NCBI RefSeq assembly: GCF_001315105.1 | Contig: NZ_BAZR01000002.1 | Coordinates: forward strand, 248,001 to 312,000 | Origin: Paenibacillus sp. JCM 10914 | GTDB lineage: Bacteria; Bacillota; Bacilli; Paenibacillales; Paenibacillaceae | Direction: 5' to 3' | DNA length: 64,000 nucleotides | The notes under the pieces: generated by a model | Told to the model about the DNA's origin: nothing | Database searches by the model: none | What the model saw: the letters and a program-made list of their open reading frames with translations, nothing else | Shown: positions 1 through 9,370 of the stretch, in pieces | Layout: each line of letters opens with the position of its first letter | Numbering within the stretch: position 1 is the stretch's first letter | Position numbers and translations under genes: made by a program

Positions 1-507
1 CCGGTTCGCCACTTGCGAGATCGGGCAGTTCAATTCCTCAAGCACGTACTCATTCTCCGATACCTTCTGGTAGTCGACCATGTAGCCGTTGTCGTTCTGG
101 ATTTGGGCAAGTGCCGCAACCCGTGATTCCAATGCTTCATTCTGAACGATAGGCATGTATTTTTTGCGGAGGGTCTCTTTTCGTTTATCGAACAATTGCG
201 AGACGATTTCATCTCCTGCCTCGCCTTGAAGTTCCTGCAACAGATCGAGAGCGAGGGAATGATAATTTTTGGGAAAGAAATCTTCCGCGTGATGAGTCAA
301 ACTATATAAGGAGACGGGCCTTCCCATAGGTTGCTTCACCGTTCTATAGGTAATGTATCCGTCGTTCTTCAAGCTTTCCAGATGTCTGCGCACAGCCATG
401 CCGGTGATGCCGAGAGATTCGGTGATGGCCTTGGTACTGAGCTCACCATGTATCTTCAACATTTGCATAATATACTCGCGCGTGCTGTAAGCGACTTCTT
501 GTTCCAT
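1..507 (-). CDS. SufR-like (COG2345) winged-helix regulator, partial
   Basis: The gene starts at 507 (ATG, preceded by AAGGCGGTG) and runs off the left edge, leaving 169 visible codons. Residues 8-60 form a winged helix of the ArsR/DeoR kind (GELSTKAITESLGITGMAVR, then RRHLESL). The visible part ends in NCPISQVANR with Cys161. In COG2345/SufR proteins this is the first cysteine of a C-terminal set that binds an iron-sulfur cluster; the remaining cysteines would lie outside the window. It is divergent from a ferredoxin gene 250 bp away, which makes an Fe-S or redox-responsive role plausible. The family is fairly sure; cluster binding is inferred. Confidence 0.75.
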   Translation of the reverse strand, partial: MEQEVAYSTREYIMQMLKIHGELSTKAITESLGITGMAVRRHLESLKNDGYITYRTVKQPMGRPVSLYSLTHHAEDFFPKNYHSLALDLLQELQGEAGDEIVSQLFDKRKETLRKKYMPIVQNEALESRVAALAQIQNDNGYMVDYQKVSENEYVLEELNCPISQVANR

Positions 508-619
508 GTCAATCACCGCCTTGTTTCTCGCTTTGGAGCAATATGTCCCATCTTATGTCTTTGCTCACTATAAGTCAACCAATTGAGCCGTCTCGGAGCC
601 TATGAATTCCGTCCTTTGA

Positions 620-648
620 TTGACATTCTACAGTGAACGACACATAAT
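620..648 (+). promoter_or_regulatory. sigma-A promoter of the ferredoxin gene
   Basis: TTGACA (620-625), a 17-nt spacer and CATAAT (643-648) point toward the ferredoxin gene. The predicted leader is about 105 nt. The site lies in the divergent intergenic region, so the neighbouring regulator could act on it. Confidence 0.5.
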
Positions 649-759
649 TATGATATGTTTTAGTATAAAAAGTATAAATCAAGTTGCAATCTTTATCTAT
701 CGGCAAGATGAACATGACCGTAAGAAGAGTCAAGAACACACGGAAAGGTGGAATAACAG

Positions 760-996
760 ATGTATGTCATTGGATCAGCTTGTATTGAAGAAAAGGCGGG
801 AGAATGCGTAGATGTATGCCCCGTGGATTGTATCGAACAGGGAGATGACCAGTTCTATATCGATACGGATATTTGCATTTCGTGTGGAGCCTGTGAAGCC
901 GCTTGTCCGGTAGCCGCCGTGTTTTATTATGAAGACTTGCCAGAAGATCAGAAGCATTACTTTGATAAAGCCGTAGAATTCTATAAGAATAAGTAA
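760..996 (+). CDS. 7Fe-type ferredoxin
   Basis: A 78-residue acidic electron carrier. Cysteines fall at 8, 16, 20 and 24 (ACIEEKAGECVDVCPVDC), followed by CISCGACEAACPV. This matches the Azotobacter FdI pattern, in which Cys8, Cys16 and the last cysteine hold a [3Fe-4S] cluster and the CxxCxxC plus Cys20 hold a [4Fe-4S] cluster. Position 11 is Glu instead of Cys, which fits a 3Fe rather than a second 4Fe cluster. The start is the ATG at 760 behind AAAGGTGG. The gene stands alone between its own promoter and a terminator and is divergent from a SufR-like regulator. The physiological partner cannot be told from here. Confidence 0.92.
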   Translation: MYVIGSACIEEKAGECVDVCPVDCIEQGDDQFYIDTDICISCGACEAACPVAAVFYYEDLPEDQKHYFDKAVEFYKNK

Positions 997-1040
997 GATT
1001 CGCACCGATGAAGTCATACGTACATATAAACCATCCAAGA

Positions 1041-1095
1041 GGATGATGAGAGGATCTAACCTCCATCCATTTTCGCGGGTGGTTTTATTTTGCTT
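1041..1095 (+). terminator. terminator after the ferredoxin gene
   Basis: CCATCC (1063-1068) pairs with GGGTGG (1077-1082) and is followed by TTTTATTTT. A competing stem GGATG/CATCC lies just upstream. Confidence 0.55.
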
Positions 1096-1498
1096 ATTTT
1101 CCCCATATTGCTGCGCGTTTTTTCTGGGTAATATTTCATTTATTTCAGTGCTGGAGGTTGTAATAGAGCGTTTGAATCGTTGTTATTACTATTCATCTTA
1201 TTCATGTAACATACATGTCAACTTGTGCGTGATTTGAGGTCACTTGTGTCTGCTGCGCGGATAGTGGCTGCAACAGAAATCAATTGAAATGCTTACATTT
1301 CCATTATCAAAAAAAAGCGATAAGAAAATGTGTCATATATATTGACACTTTTCATAATCACCATTTATTATTAATATCACTGGAGAATAAAAATACGAAA
1401 AATGATATAATTCAAGCATTTTTGATGGAATTAGTTTGAATTTAGCTGGAAATACGTACTGATTAATCTAATGATGAAATTAAATAGGGGATGTCTTC
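1096..1498. other. AT-rich intergenic region upstream of the ROK repressor
   Basis: About 400 bp without a convincing ORF. The only structure I can point to is a sigma-A-like promoter, TTGACA (1342-1347) with an 18-nt spacer and TATTAT (1366-1371). It would give a leader of about 120 nt before the repressor gene. No ROK operator palindrome stood out. Confidence 0.4.
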
Positions 1499-2659
1499 AT
1501 GAAAAAGCATGATCAAGACTTTATGAAGCGACAGAACAGGTTGACCGTATTCCAGATCATCAAGAATGAACAGCCTGTTTCCAGAGCTTCCATTGCGAAG
1601 CAGACAGGCATGAGTCCAACGACCGTCAGTCGGATCGTTTCAGAATTGATGGAAGAGGGATATGTTCATGAGACCGAGGAACAGGCGTCGGCGGGCAGAG
1701 GAAGAAAGTCTTCCCTCATTCAATTGCTTGACACCGCCGTGATCTCAATCGGCGTTGAACTGGACCGTTATCAAGTCAACATCGGATTTATCGATGTTCA
1801 AGGGAATGTAATGTGCAGCGGGAGCTTCCCTCGTACATCCGATGAGGCTGCGGAAGCGACGTTGCTTCGAATCGCTGAGACGATCAATGGGCTGATTCGG
1901 GATTGCGATATAGACTCCAAACGGATTGTTGGAATTGGGGTGGGCCTGCCGGGTATCATCGACGTTGCCGTCGGCGTTGTGAACTTCTCCGTACAGTTGG
2001 GCTGGAAGAACGTGCGTCTTGCCGAGCGATTGAAAGAACTAACCGGATTTCATGCCATCGTAGATAACGAATTGAAGGTGAAGGCACTGGCTGAACAATT
2101 AAAGGGGTCGGCCTTTGGTTCCAATCGTACGGTTCTGCTCGGTTTCGGTAACGGCGTCGGTTCTGCTCTGATCTTGCAAGGCGAGATATACCGAGGGGTG
2201 ACGAACAGCGCCGGTGAGATCGGTCATACCACCGTCGATCCTGAGGGGATGATGTGTGATTGTGGTAAAGCGGGCTGTCTTCAGACCTATATCAACATTC
2301 CTTCATTATTGTCGGAAGCCAACAAGATCAAACCGGTACGTACAATAGAGGAATTATTTGAAGAGAGACGTAACGGAACCCGCTGGGCGAGTTACCTGAT
2401 TGATCGAGCTCTTGCGTACATGGCGATCACAATCAACAACGTCGTCAGTATGTATAACCCGGATAGCGTCATACTCAGCGGCGAGATACTGGATAAGTTT
2501 CCCGAGGTTTACGAAGAGATTACGAGTTTGTGTTACTCCAAATATATTTGGGAGCCGCTTCATGATTCCTTTACGATCGTCCGCTCCAAGCTGCATGAAC
2601 ACGGTGTGATCATCGGCTCCGGACTTATCGCTCAGGATCGATATTTTCAACTGAACTAA
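1499..2659 (+). CDS. ROK-family transcriptional repressor (NagC/XylR type)
   Basis: 386 residues. An N-terminal winged helix (about residues 14-60, RASIAKQTGMSPTTVSRIVS) is joined to a ROK sugar-binding domain. The ROK zinc signature is intact: GEIGHTTVD near 238 and CDCGKAGCLQTY near 252-263. Length and layout fit NagC/XylR-type repressors, which leave DNA when a sugar or amino sugar binds. It opens a run of same-strand genes for an asparaginase, a peptide importer, an aminopeptidase and a ROK kinase, so it is the likely local regulator. The start is the ATG at 1499 behind GGGGATG. The ligand is not known. Confidence 0.9.
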   Translation: MKKHDQDFMKRQNRLTVFQIIKNEQPVSRASIAKQTGMSPTTVSRIVSELMEEGYVHETEEQASAGRGRKSSLIQLLDTAVISIGVELDRYQVNIGFIDVQGNVMCSGSFPRTSDEAAEATLLRIAETINGLIRDCDIDSKRIVGIGVGLPGIIDVAVGVVNFSVQLGWKNVRLAERLKELTGFHAIVDNELKVKALAEQLKGSAFGSNRTVLLGFGNGVGSALILQGEIYRGVTNSAGEIGHTTVDPEGMMCDCGKAGCLQTYINIPSLLSEANKIKPVRTIEELFEERRNGTRWASYLIDRALAYMAITINNVVSMYNPDSVILSGEILDKFPEVYEEITSLCYSKYIWEPLHDSFTIVRSKLHEHGVIIGSGLIAQDRYFQLN

Positions 2660-2682
2660 TAGAACGACAGGGGGAGCGTTAC

Positions 2683-3687
2683 ATGAAGTTTGTACCATTG
2701 GTAGAGGAATATCGCGCAGGTGTGTTGGAGAACGTTCACTATGGAGCCATCACCGTTGTAGATGAGAGTGGCAAGGTGATATATGCCGCCGGTGATCCTC
2801 ACCATATGACCTATCTTAGATCAGCAGCCAAGCCTTTTCAGGCGATTCCGGTGATGAAGCGCCGGATTGATGAAATTTACGGTCTAACCGGTGAAGAGAC
2901 GGCCTTGTTCGCTGCATCGCATCGCGGTGAGAGCTTCCACATCGACGCCCTGGAGTCGATCCTTGGCAAAACCGGCATCAAAGAGGAGGCACTCCACTGT
3001 TGTGCTACATACCCGCTGAATGAAGATGCGAAGGCACAGCGACATCGCGACCGGGAAGAGAAGCGCCGAATCTTCCACAATTGCTCTGGTAAACATAGCG
3101 GTTTGATCGCACTCAGCAAACAGATGGGCTGGGACGAGACTACCTATTATAAGCCAGAACATCCCGTACAGCAAGAAATACTTGAAGCGCTGGCGTATTT
3201 TGCGGAAGTGCCGGTTGATTCGATACCGCAAGGGATCGATGGCTGCGGACTTCCGATCTTCGCGCTGCCGCTGGACCGCATCGCTTATTCGTTCCTGAAG
3301 CTGGCATGTCCTGATCTGATCGAAGATCAGGACACAGCAGATGCTGCGGCAAGAATGGCCAAGCTGATGAATGAGTATCCCGACATCATCGCCGATACGA
3401 AGTTCGTGTGCTCTGCGCTATTGAAGGATCACAATCTGACGGCAAAAGGCGGTGCCAAGGGAGTGTATGGCATCGGGCTCCGTAAGGAGCGACTGGCTAT
3501 ATCGCTGAAAGTATCCGATGGCTCGGAACAAGTATGGCCGTGTATTATCGCCTCCATCCTGGAGAAGCTGGGGTACAGCGACCAGTCGACCATCGAACGC
3601 CTGTATGATATCGTGCCGAATGAAATTCTGAATGATGGCGGTACGCTTGTAGGCGAGCGCAAGGCTGTCTACGCATGGAATGATTAA
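2683..3687 (+). CDS. type II asparaginase (Asparaginase_II family, PF06089)
   Basis: 334 residues, close to the family length. Family blocks are visible: YLRSAAKPFQAIPV near residue 45, ASHRGESFH near 79 and HNCSGKHSGLIAL near 132. This is the family of Rhizobium AnsA-like L-asparaginases, which release ammonia and aspartate from asparagine and differ from the E. coli AnsA/AnsB fold. No signal peptide is seen, so it should be cytoplasmic. It lies 23 bp behind the ROK repressor and ahead of a peptide importer, which suggests that asparagine or asparagine-containing compounds are released inside the cell. RBS AGGGGGAG. Confidence 0.88.
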   Translation: MKFVPLVEEYRAGVLENVHYGAITVVDESGKVIYAAGDPHHMTYLRSAAKPFQAIPVMKRRIDEIYGLTGEETALFAASHRGESFHIDALESILGKTGIKEEALHCCATYPLNEDAKAQRHRDREEKRRIFHNCSGKHSGLIALSKQMGWDETTYYKPEHPVQQEILEALAYFAEVPVDSIPQGIDGCGLPIFALPLDRIAYSFLKLACPDLIEDQDTADAAARMAKLMNEYPDIIADTKFVCSALLKDHNLTAKGGAKGVYGIGLRKERLAISLKVSDGSEQVWPCIIASILEKLGYSDQSTIERLYDIVPNEILNDGGTLVGERKAVYAWND

Positions 3688-3703
3688 TCCGTGAGGAACT
3701 CGA

Positions 3704-3733
3704 GACTTGGGTGGAACCAATTTTACCCGGGTC
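3704..3733 (+). other. intercistronic hairpin
   Basis: GACTTGGGT (3704-3712) can pair with ACCCGGGTC (3725-3733), including two G-U pairs. No T-run follows, so it is more likely an RNA-processing or stability element ahead of the solute-binding protein than a terminator. Confidence 0.3.
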
Positions 3734-3781
3734 ATTGAGTGAATCTATAGATATGAATTACATCAAAGGGGGAGTAAACAA

Positions 3782-5371
3782 ATGAGATTCAAAGGTAAAT
3801 CTTGGTCATTGCTCGTACTGATGCTTGCATTCATGGTTGTTGCGGCAGCTTGCGGCGGCAACGGTGGCGGTAATGAAGGAGGAAGCGAGGGTGGCGAGAC
3901 AAAGCCGGTAACCAAGGATAACAAGGATATCGTGATTGCCATCAATGCTAACTTTATGACACTTGATCCTCACAATGCCGGCGATACACACTCCATTTCC
4001 GGTGCTCGCACGATGTACGAAGGTTTGATGGGCTTTAACGAAAGAATGGAACTGATTCCGGTACTGGCTGAGAACCACAGCATCAGTGAAGACGGACTGA
4101 CTTACACGTTCCAACTGCGTCAAAACGTGAAGTTCCATGATGGAACGGATTTTAACGCAGATGCGGTTATTGCGAACATGGATCGTATTATGAACGAAGA
4201 GAACAATCTGAGAATGCGTAGAAGTTTTACAACCGTTGAGAAAGTGGAAGCAGCCGATGAGAATACTGTGGTCTTCACACTGAATCAGCCTTATAACGCA
4301 TTCCTGAACAAAACAGCGATGGCACTCATGATCAGTCCCAAGGCGCTTGAAGATGGCGTTGACGTCACCAAGACACCTGTCGGTACTGCGCCATACAAGT
4401 TTAAAGAGTGGGTACAAGGCGACCGTTTGACCGTGGTCAAAAATGAAGACTATTGGCAAGCAAACGTACCTAAAGTAGATAGCATTACGTTCAGACCAGT
4501 ACCTGAGAACGGCTCGCGTATCGCGATGCTGAAGACTGGCGAGGCGGACTTCATCTATCCGATGCCGACCGAGCAAGTATCCGAAGTTGAGGGTGATTCC
4601 AACATTATCATCGACACGATCGATTCCACAATCGTTCGCTACGTTACCCTGAACACGATGAAGGAACCTTATGACGATTTGAAAGTGCGTCAGGCTATCA
4701 ACCATGCGATTGATAAAGAAGCTTTCATTAAAGTGGTTAAATCCGGCCTTGGTACACCGTTGACATCAACGATGTCATCCATGACGCAGCACTATTCCGA
4801 GCAACCAGCTTACGAGTACGATATTGAGAAAGCGAAGTCCTTGTTGGCTGAAGCGGGATTGCCAGACGGCTTCGAAGCTGAATTGTGGGGAGAGAACGAT
4901 TCCGAGACCATGAAAGGCATGCAGTTCATTCAACAGCAGTTGGCTCTTGTTGGCATCACGGTAGACGTGAAGTCCATGGAAGGCGCGACGCTGTCCGAAC
5001 AGATTAACTCTGCAACACCGGAGAATGCGAAGATCCAAATGTGGTTTGTAAGCTGGTCACCATCTTCAGGTGATGCTGACGGTGCAACGAAAGGGTTGTT
5101 CAGCAGCGATTTCTTCCCGCCGGCAGGTTCCAACACCGCTTACTACAAGAACGACAACGTGGATCAATGGATCAAAGATGCGAATGCTTCAGTAAGTGAT
5201 GAAGAAGCAAGAAATATCTACGCTAAAATCCAAGAGCAAATCTGGTCAGATGCGCCGTGGGCATTCCTGGGCGTAGACCAGGTGATCACAGGCAAACGCG
5301 CACATCTTGAAGGCGTAAAAGCTTATCCGGATGGTTCGATTAACGTACGAGAAGCAGAAGTGTTAAATTAG
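3782..5371 (+). CDS. peptide ABC transporter substrate-binding lipoprotein (SBP_bac_5)
   Basis: 529 residues. A lipoprotein signal ends at VVAAAC with Cys24 as the lipidation site, followed by a Gly/Glu/Ser linker. The mature part has the family-5 layout, with LDPHNAGDTHS near residue 60, GLTYTFQLRQNVKFHDG near 103 and a C-terminal domain after about 290. It would capture di- or oligopeptides, glutathione or a nickel-like ligand outside the membrane for the permeases and ATPases that follow. A hairpin between this gene and the permeases probably lets it be made in excess. RBS AAAGGGGGAG. Dpp versus Opp specificity cannot be decided. Confidence 0.92.
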   Translation: MRFKGKSWSLLVLMLAFMVVAAACGGNGGGNEGGSEGGETKPVTKDNKDIVIAINANFMTLDPHNAGDTHSISGARTMYEGLMGFNERMELIPVLAENHSISEDGLTYTFQLRQNVKFHDGTDFNADAVIANMDRIMNEENNLRMRRSFTTVEKVEAADENTVVFTLNQPYNAFLNKTAMALMISPKALEDGVDVTKTPVGTAPYKFKEWVQGDRLTVVKNEDYWQANVPKVDSITFRPVPENGSRIAMLKTGEADFIYPMPTEQVSEVEGDSNIIIDTIDSTIVRYVTLNTMKEPYDDLKVRQAINHAIDKEAFIKVVKSGLGTPLTSTMSSMTQHYSEQPAYEYDIEKAKSLLAEAGLPDGFEAELWGENDSETMKGMQFIQQQLALVGITVDVKSMEGATLSEQINSATPENAKIQMWFVSWSPSSGDADGATKGLFSSDFFPPAGSNTAYYKNDNVDQWIKDANASVSDEEARNIYAKIQEQIWSDAPWAFLGVDQVITGKRAHLEGVKAYPDGSINVREAEVLN

Positions 5372-5404
5372 GCAGCGAGAGCTTGCTTGAACGTATACCT
5401 TATG

Positions 5405-5449
5405 GTGGGCCGCCTCTAGAAGTTTCTCGAAGCGGCCCATCTTATTTTA
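5405..5449 (+). terminator. attenuating terminator between binding protein and permease
   Basis: TGGGCCGC (5406-5413) and GCGGCCCA (5432-5439) form a GC-rich stem followed by TCTTATTTT. It probably ends part of the transcripts, giving more binding protein than permease. Confidence 0.6.
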
Positions 5450-5480
5450 AAAGCTGACGTGTTGAAAGGAGGCTCATCCT

Positions 5481-6407
5481 TTGGGAAGATATGCAGTGCA
5501 AAGGCTGTTGGGCGTAATCCCGCTGTTGTTTGTTGTATCCATACTCGTGTTTTTATTCATTCACCTTATTCCTGGAGATCCGGCACGTCTTGTCGCTGGT
5601 AAGGAAGCCACCCTTGAGGAGATCAACGGGATCCGAGAACAGCTGGGCTTAAACTTGCCGCTATGGCAGCAATATTTCAACTACATGGGTGATCTGTTGA
5701 AGGGTGACCTCGGGGTGTCCATTACGACCGGCTTGGCCGTTACCGATATGCTTGCACCTCGTTTCCTGCCCACTATTATCCTTACGTTTACCAGCCTTGG
5801 CTGGGCTTTGGTTATCGGCCTGATCATCGGGATCGTGTCAGCGGTGAATCGGGGCAAATGGCCGGATTACATCGGGATGTTAGCGGCAATTTCCGGCATT
5901 TCCTTGCCAGGCTTCTGGCTCGGACTTGTACTTATTCAATTATTCTCGGTTACGCTGGGCTGGTTCCCAACAGGTGGCCTGGACAGCTGGCAATCTTACA
6001 TTCTGCCGTCCTTTACGCTCGGCGCAGGAATCATGTCCATGCTTGCCAGATATTCGCGTACTTCCATGCTCGAAACGATGCGCGAAGATTATGTTCGTAC
6101 CGGACGCGCGAAGGGATTGCGTGAGTTCGTTGTCGTTGGCCGGCATGCGCTGCGCAACTCCTTGATCCAGGTCGTGACCGTGGCCGGTCTCCAGTTCGGA
6201 TTTTTGCTGGGGGGCTCGGTTATGGTTGAGACCGTATTCAGTATTCCGGGTATGGGTCGTCTCCTGGTGGATTCGATTGCGTTCCGCGACTATACGGTCA
6301 TTCAAGCTTTACTGTTGTTGTTTGCGGCAGAATTTATTCTGATTAACCTGATTGTCGATTTACTGTACGGTGTACTGAATCCCAAAATCCGGTATGCATC
6401 GAAATAG
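5481..6407 (+). CDS. peptide ABC transporter permease (DppB-like)
   Basis: 308 residues. The start is a TTG at 5481, eight bases after AAAGGAGG (5465-5472). The N-terminal helix LLGVIPLLFVVSILVFLFIH is typical of DppB/OppB/GsiC proteins. About six membrane segments follow, with the EAA loop around residues 195-225 (RTGRAKGLREFVVVGRHALR). It pairs with the next permease to form the channel of a peptide importer. Confidence 0.92.
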   Translation: MGRYAVQRLLGVIPLLFVVSILVFLFIHLIPGDPARLVAGKEATLEEINGIREQLGLNLPLWQQYFNYMGDLLKGDLGVSITTGLAVTDMLAPRFLPTIILTFTSLGWALVIGLIIGIVSAVNRGKWPDYIGMLAAISGISLPGFWLGLVLIQLFSVTLGWFPTGGLDSWQSYILPSFTLGAGIMSMLARYSRTSMLETMREDYVRTGRAKGLREFVVVGRHALRNSLIQVVTVAGLQFGFLLGGSVMVETVFSIPGMGRLLVDSIAFRDYTVIQALLLLFAAEFILINLIVDLLYGVLNPKIRYASK

Positions 6408-6419
6408 GAGGAGGAACTC

Positions 6420-7331
6420 ATGAGCGACAATTCCACAGCAACTTTCAATCCATCCTCCGTACCGGAGGAAGCGGAAGTCAGAGGCCCGGTAAAGGGCAAA
6501 TTCAAGACGTTCTTGGCTAAATTCATGAAGCAAAAACTAGCGGTTGTCTCCAGCTTCTTTATTTTGCTTCTACTTATACTCGCCGTCATCGGTCCACATA
6601 TCGTGCCTTATCCGCCGAATGAACCGAATTACGATGCGATGATGGAAGGACCTTCGTTGGCGCATTGGGCCGGGACGGATGAGTACGGTCGTGATATCCT
6701 CAGTCGCCTGATTGAAGGAACTCGATTGACGATGGCCGTGAGCTTGAGCGCGGTATTCATTTCTGCGCTTGCGGGAACCATCCTTGGACTTATAAGCGGT
6801 TATTATGGCGGCTGGATTGACCGGCTGATCATGCGAGGCAGTGACGTAATGTTCTCGTTCCCGGATCTGCTGCTTGCGATCGGCATCGTCGCAATCCTCG
6901 GACCTGGATTGTCCAATGTTGTGATCGCGGTCGCGGTATTCGGAACGCCTTCGTTCGCAAGGATCATTCGAAGCGTTACGTTGTCGGCCAAAGAATCGCT
7001 CTATGTGGAAGCTGCCCGTTCCATGGGTGCCAAGCATAACCGCATTATCTGGAAGCATATTTTCCCGGAAACCGTGCCTAGCATCATTGTTAACGTGTCG
7101 ATGAGAATCGGCGGCGCTATTCTGGCAGCGGCATCCCTGAGCTTCTTGGGACTCGGCGCCAAGCCGACCGAACCGGATTGGGGAGCCATGCTCAGTATGG
7201 GACGCGACTATTTGAGTATCGCACCACATATCGTTTATTTCCCGGGTCTGATCATATTCCTGACCGTATTGGCATTCAACCTGATCGGTGATGGATTGAA
7301 TGATGCGCTGGATCCGAAGGAGAAAAATTAA
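6420..7331 (+). CDS. peptide ABC transporter permease (DppC-like)
   Basis: 303 residues with a long cytoplasmic N-terminus and then membrane helices, as in DppC/OppC. Family marks are AHWAGTDEYGRDILSRLIEG near residue 78, which is the OppC_N-to-channel transition, and an EAA loop at AARSMGAKHNRIIWKHIFPE near 196. It starts 13 bp after the DppB-like gene behind AGGAGGAA and forms the second half of the channel. Confidence 0.92.
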   Translation: MSDNSTATFNPSSVPEEAEVRGPVKGKFKTFLAKFMKQKLAVVSSFFILLLLILAVIGPHIVPYPPNEPNYDAMMEGPSLAHWAGTDEYGRDILSRLIEGTRLTMAVSLSAVFISALAGTILGLISGYYGGWIDRLIMRGSDVMFSFPDLLLAIGIVAILGPGLSNVVIAVAVFGTPSFARIIRSVTLSAKESLYVEAARSMGAKHNRIIWKHIFPETVPSIIVNVSMRIGGAILAAASLSFLGLGAKPTEPDWGAMLSMGRDYLSIAPHIVYFPGLIIFLTVLAFNLIGDGLNDALDPKEKN

Positions 7332-7346
7332 AAGGGGGGATGAAGC

Positions 7347-8351
7347 GTGACGCAAACATTGCTTGAAGTCAAAGGTCTTAAAACCGAGTTCAAACGCGAT
7401 GGTTCATCGGTGCTCGCGGTAGCGGGCGTAGACTTCCATATAAATAAAGGCGAAGTGCTCGGGCTTGTCGGTGAATCCGGCTGCGGCAAAAGCGTGACCT
7501 CCCTGTCCATCATGAGACTGCTTAAAGATACGCCCGGCAAGATTTCGGGAGGTTCCGTAAGTTTTGAGGGCAAGGACTTGGTCCAATTATCGGAAAAAGA
7601 AATGCGGCGCTATCGCGGCAACGAGCTGGCGATGATATTCCAGGAACCGATGACGTCATTGAATCCTGTGCTGCGCATCGGCAAACAGCTGGAAGAGTCG
7701 ATCGAACTTCATCTTGGTTACAGTCGCAAAAAAGCACGTGCTCACGCGATCGAAGCCTTGAAGCTGGTCGGCATTCCGCGTGCTGATGAAGTGGTGGACG
7801 ATTATCCGCACCAATTGTCCGGCGGGATGAGACAGCGCGTCATGATTGCAATGGCGATGGCTTGCAATCCGAAGCTGCTGATTGCCGATGAACCGACAAC
7901 GGCACTCGACGTTACGATTCAAGCGCAGATTCTGGATCTCATGAACCGCCTGAAGACGGAGCAGAACATGGGCATGCTGCTGATCACGCATGATCTGGGC
8001 GTCGTTGCTGAAATGTGCGACCGCGTCGTTGTCATGTATGCAGGCCGTGTGGTCGAAGAAGCGACGGTTGATGAATTGTTCGAGAATCCGCAGCATCCGT
8101 ATACCAAAGGGCTGATCAATTCGGTGCCGAAGCTAAGACAGAAGGTGCACCGTTTGGAGTCCATCCCAGGAAATGTGCCGGATCTGCGCAACATGCCGCA
8201 AGGATGCAAATTTGCACCACGTTGTCCGTTTGTTATGGAGAAATGTCTGAGTCAGGAGCCTGACTTGCTTCCCACTCAGCACGACGAGGCGCGGAAGAGC
8301 CGCTGCTGGTTGACCCAAGAAGGACCTCAGGAAGGGGGAGAGAGCGCATGA
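7347..8351 (+). CDS. peptide ABC transporter ATPase (DppD-like)
   Basis: 334 residues; the start is a GTG at 7347 behind AAAGGGGGG. Walker A is GESGCGKS (42-49), the signature LSGGMRQR lies near 157 and Walker B is LLIADEPT. The C-terminal oligopeptide_ABC extension carries [14 protein letters not shown], the cysteine group that in some family members binds an Fe-S cluster. It overlaps the next ATPase by 4 bp and will form a heterodimer with it. Confidence 0.93.
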   Translation: MTQTLLEVKGLKTEFKRDGSSVLAVAGVDFHINKGEVLGLVGESGCGKSVTSLSIMRLLKDTPGKISGGSVSFEGKDLVQLSEKEMRRYRGNELAMIFQEPMTSLNPVLRIGKQLEESIELHLGYSRKKARAHAIEALKLVGIPRADEVVDDYPHQLSGGMRQRVMIAMAMACNPKLLIADEPTTALDVTIQAQILDLMNRLKTEQNMGMLLITHDLGVVAEMCDRVVVMYAGRVVEEATVDELFENPQHPYTKGLINSVPKLRQKVHRLESIPGNVPDLRNMPQGCKFAPRCPFVMEKCLSQEPDLLPTQHDEARKSRCWLTQEGPQEGGESA

Positions 8352-9340
8352 AGCAAGAAACGCCATTGTTAGAAGTTAACAACTTGCAGAAATCATTCTT
8401 GATCAAAAAAGGATTCTTCGGCAATTCGAAGCAGCTTCGTGCTGTAGACGGTATCTCTTTCGCCATTCGTAAAGGGGAAACCTTCAGTCTGGTTGGCGAG
8501 AGTGGCTGCGGCAAATCGACCACGGGTCGCTTGGTCACCAGACTGCTTGCTCCTAATGGCGGAGAGGTTCTGTTCAACGGAACGGATATCAGCGGCTACA
8601 GCGAGAATCAGATGCGCCCGCTGCGCAAGGACATGCAGATGGTGTTTCAGGATCCGTATGCCTCGCTGAATCCGAGAATGAAAGTGAAGGAGCTTGTTGC
8701 TGAGCCGCTTCTGATCCATACGAAACTCAGTACGAAGGAGCGGGACAAGCTCGCTTGCGAATTGCTGGAGACGGTGGGCCTTAACAGTTATCATGCGGAG
8801 AGATTCGCCCATGAGTTCAGTGGCGGGCAGCGTCAACGGATCGGTATCGCAAGAGCGCTGTCCGTTCGCCCAAGTTTGATTGTAGCGGACGAGCCTGTCT
8901 CGGCGCTCGATGTCTCGATCCAGTCCCAGGTGCTGAATTTGCTTCAAGATCTTCAGGAAGAGTATGGTCTGACGTATCTGTTCATCTCGCACGATCTTAG
9001 CGTAGTGGAACATATCAGTGACCGGATCGGTGTCATGTATCTGGGAACTTTGGTGGAAACGGCGGATAAAGATACGTTGTATGATCGTCCCCTGCACCCA
9101 TATACCCAAGCGTTGTTATCTTCGGTTCCGGTACCTGATCCGAAGCAGAAGAAGGAGCGAATCATTCTTAAGGGCGACCTGCCAAGCCCCGTGAATCCGC
9201 CGAGTGGTTGCCGATTCCATACACGCTGTCCTGCTGCTATGGAAGTATGCAAGCAAATGGCGCCAGAATTCCGGGAAGTGGAGCCAGGACACCAGGTAGC
9301 TTGCCATTTGTATGACGAAGAAATCATGAAGCGTGTTTAA
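8348..9340 (+). CDS. peptide ABC transporter ATPase (DppF-like)
   Basis: 330 residues; the start is an ATG in the ATGA overlap at 8348. Walker A is GESGCGKST (50-58), the signature is [15 protein letters not shown], Walker B is [12 protein letters not shown], and the C-terminal cysteine block is [14 protein letters not shown]. It is the partner of the DppD-like subunit. With the binding protein and two permeases it completes a five-gene importer. Confidence 0.93.
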   Translation: MKQETPLLEVNNLQKSFLIKKGFFGNSKQLRAVDGISFAIRKGETFSLVGESGCGKSTTGRLVTRLLAPNGGEVLFNGTDISGYSENQMRPLRKDMQMVFQDPYASLNPRMKVKELVAEPLLIHTKLSTKERDKLACELLETVGLNSYHAERFAHEFSGGQRQRIGIARALSVRPSLIVADEPVSALDVSIQSQVLNLLQDLQEEYGLTYLFISHDLSVVEHISDRIGVMYLGTLVETADKDTLYDRPLHPYTQALLSSVPVPDPKQKKERIILKGDLPSPVNPPSGCRFHTRCPAAMEVCKQMAPEFREVEPGHQVACHLYDEEIMKRV

Positions 9341-9370
9341 AGAATGCAACGTGAGTGAGGAGGAGTAGAG

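Noticed and set aside
3704..3733. T-box-like phrase GGGTGGAACC upstream of the peptide-binding protein
   Set aside because: Only this phrase matches. There is no room for the specifier stem in the 94-bp gap and no antiterminator/terminator pair.
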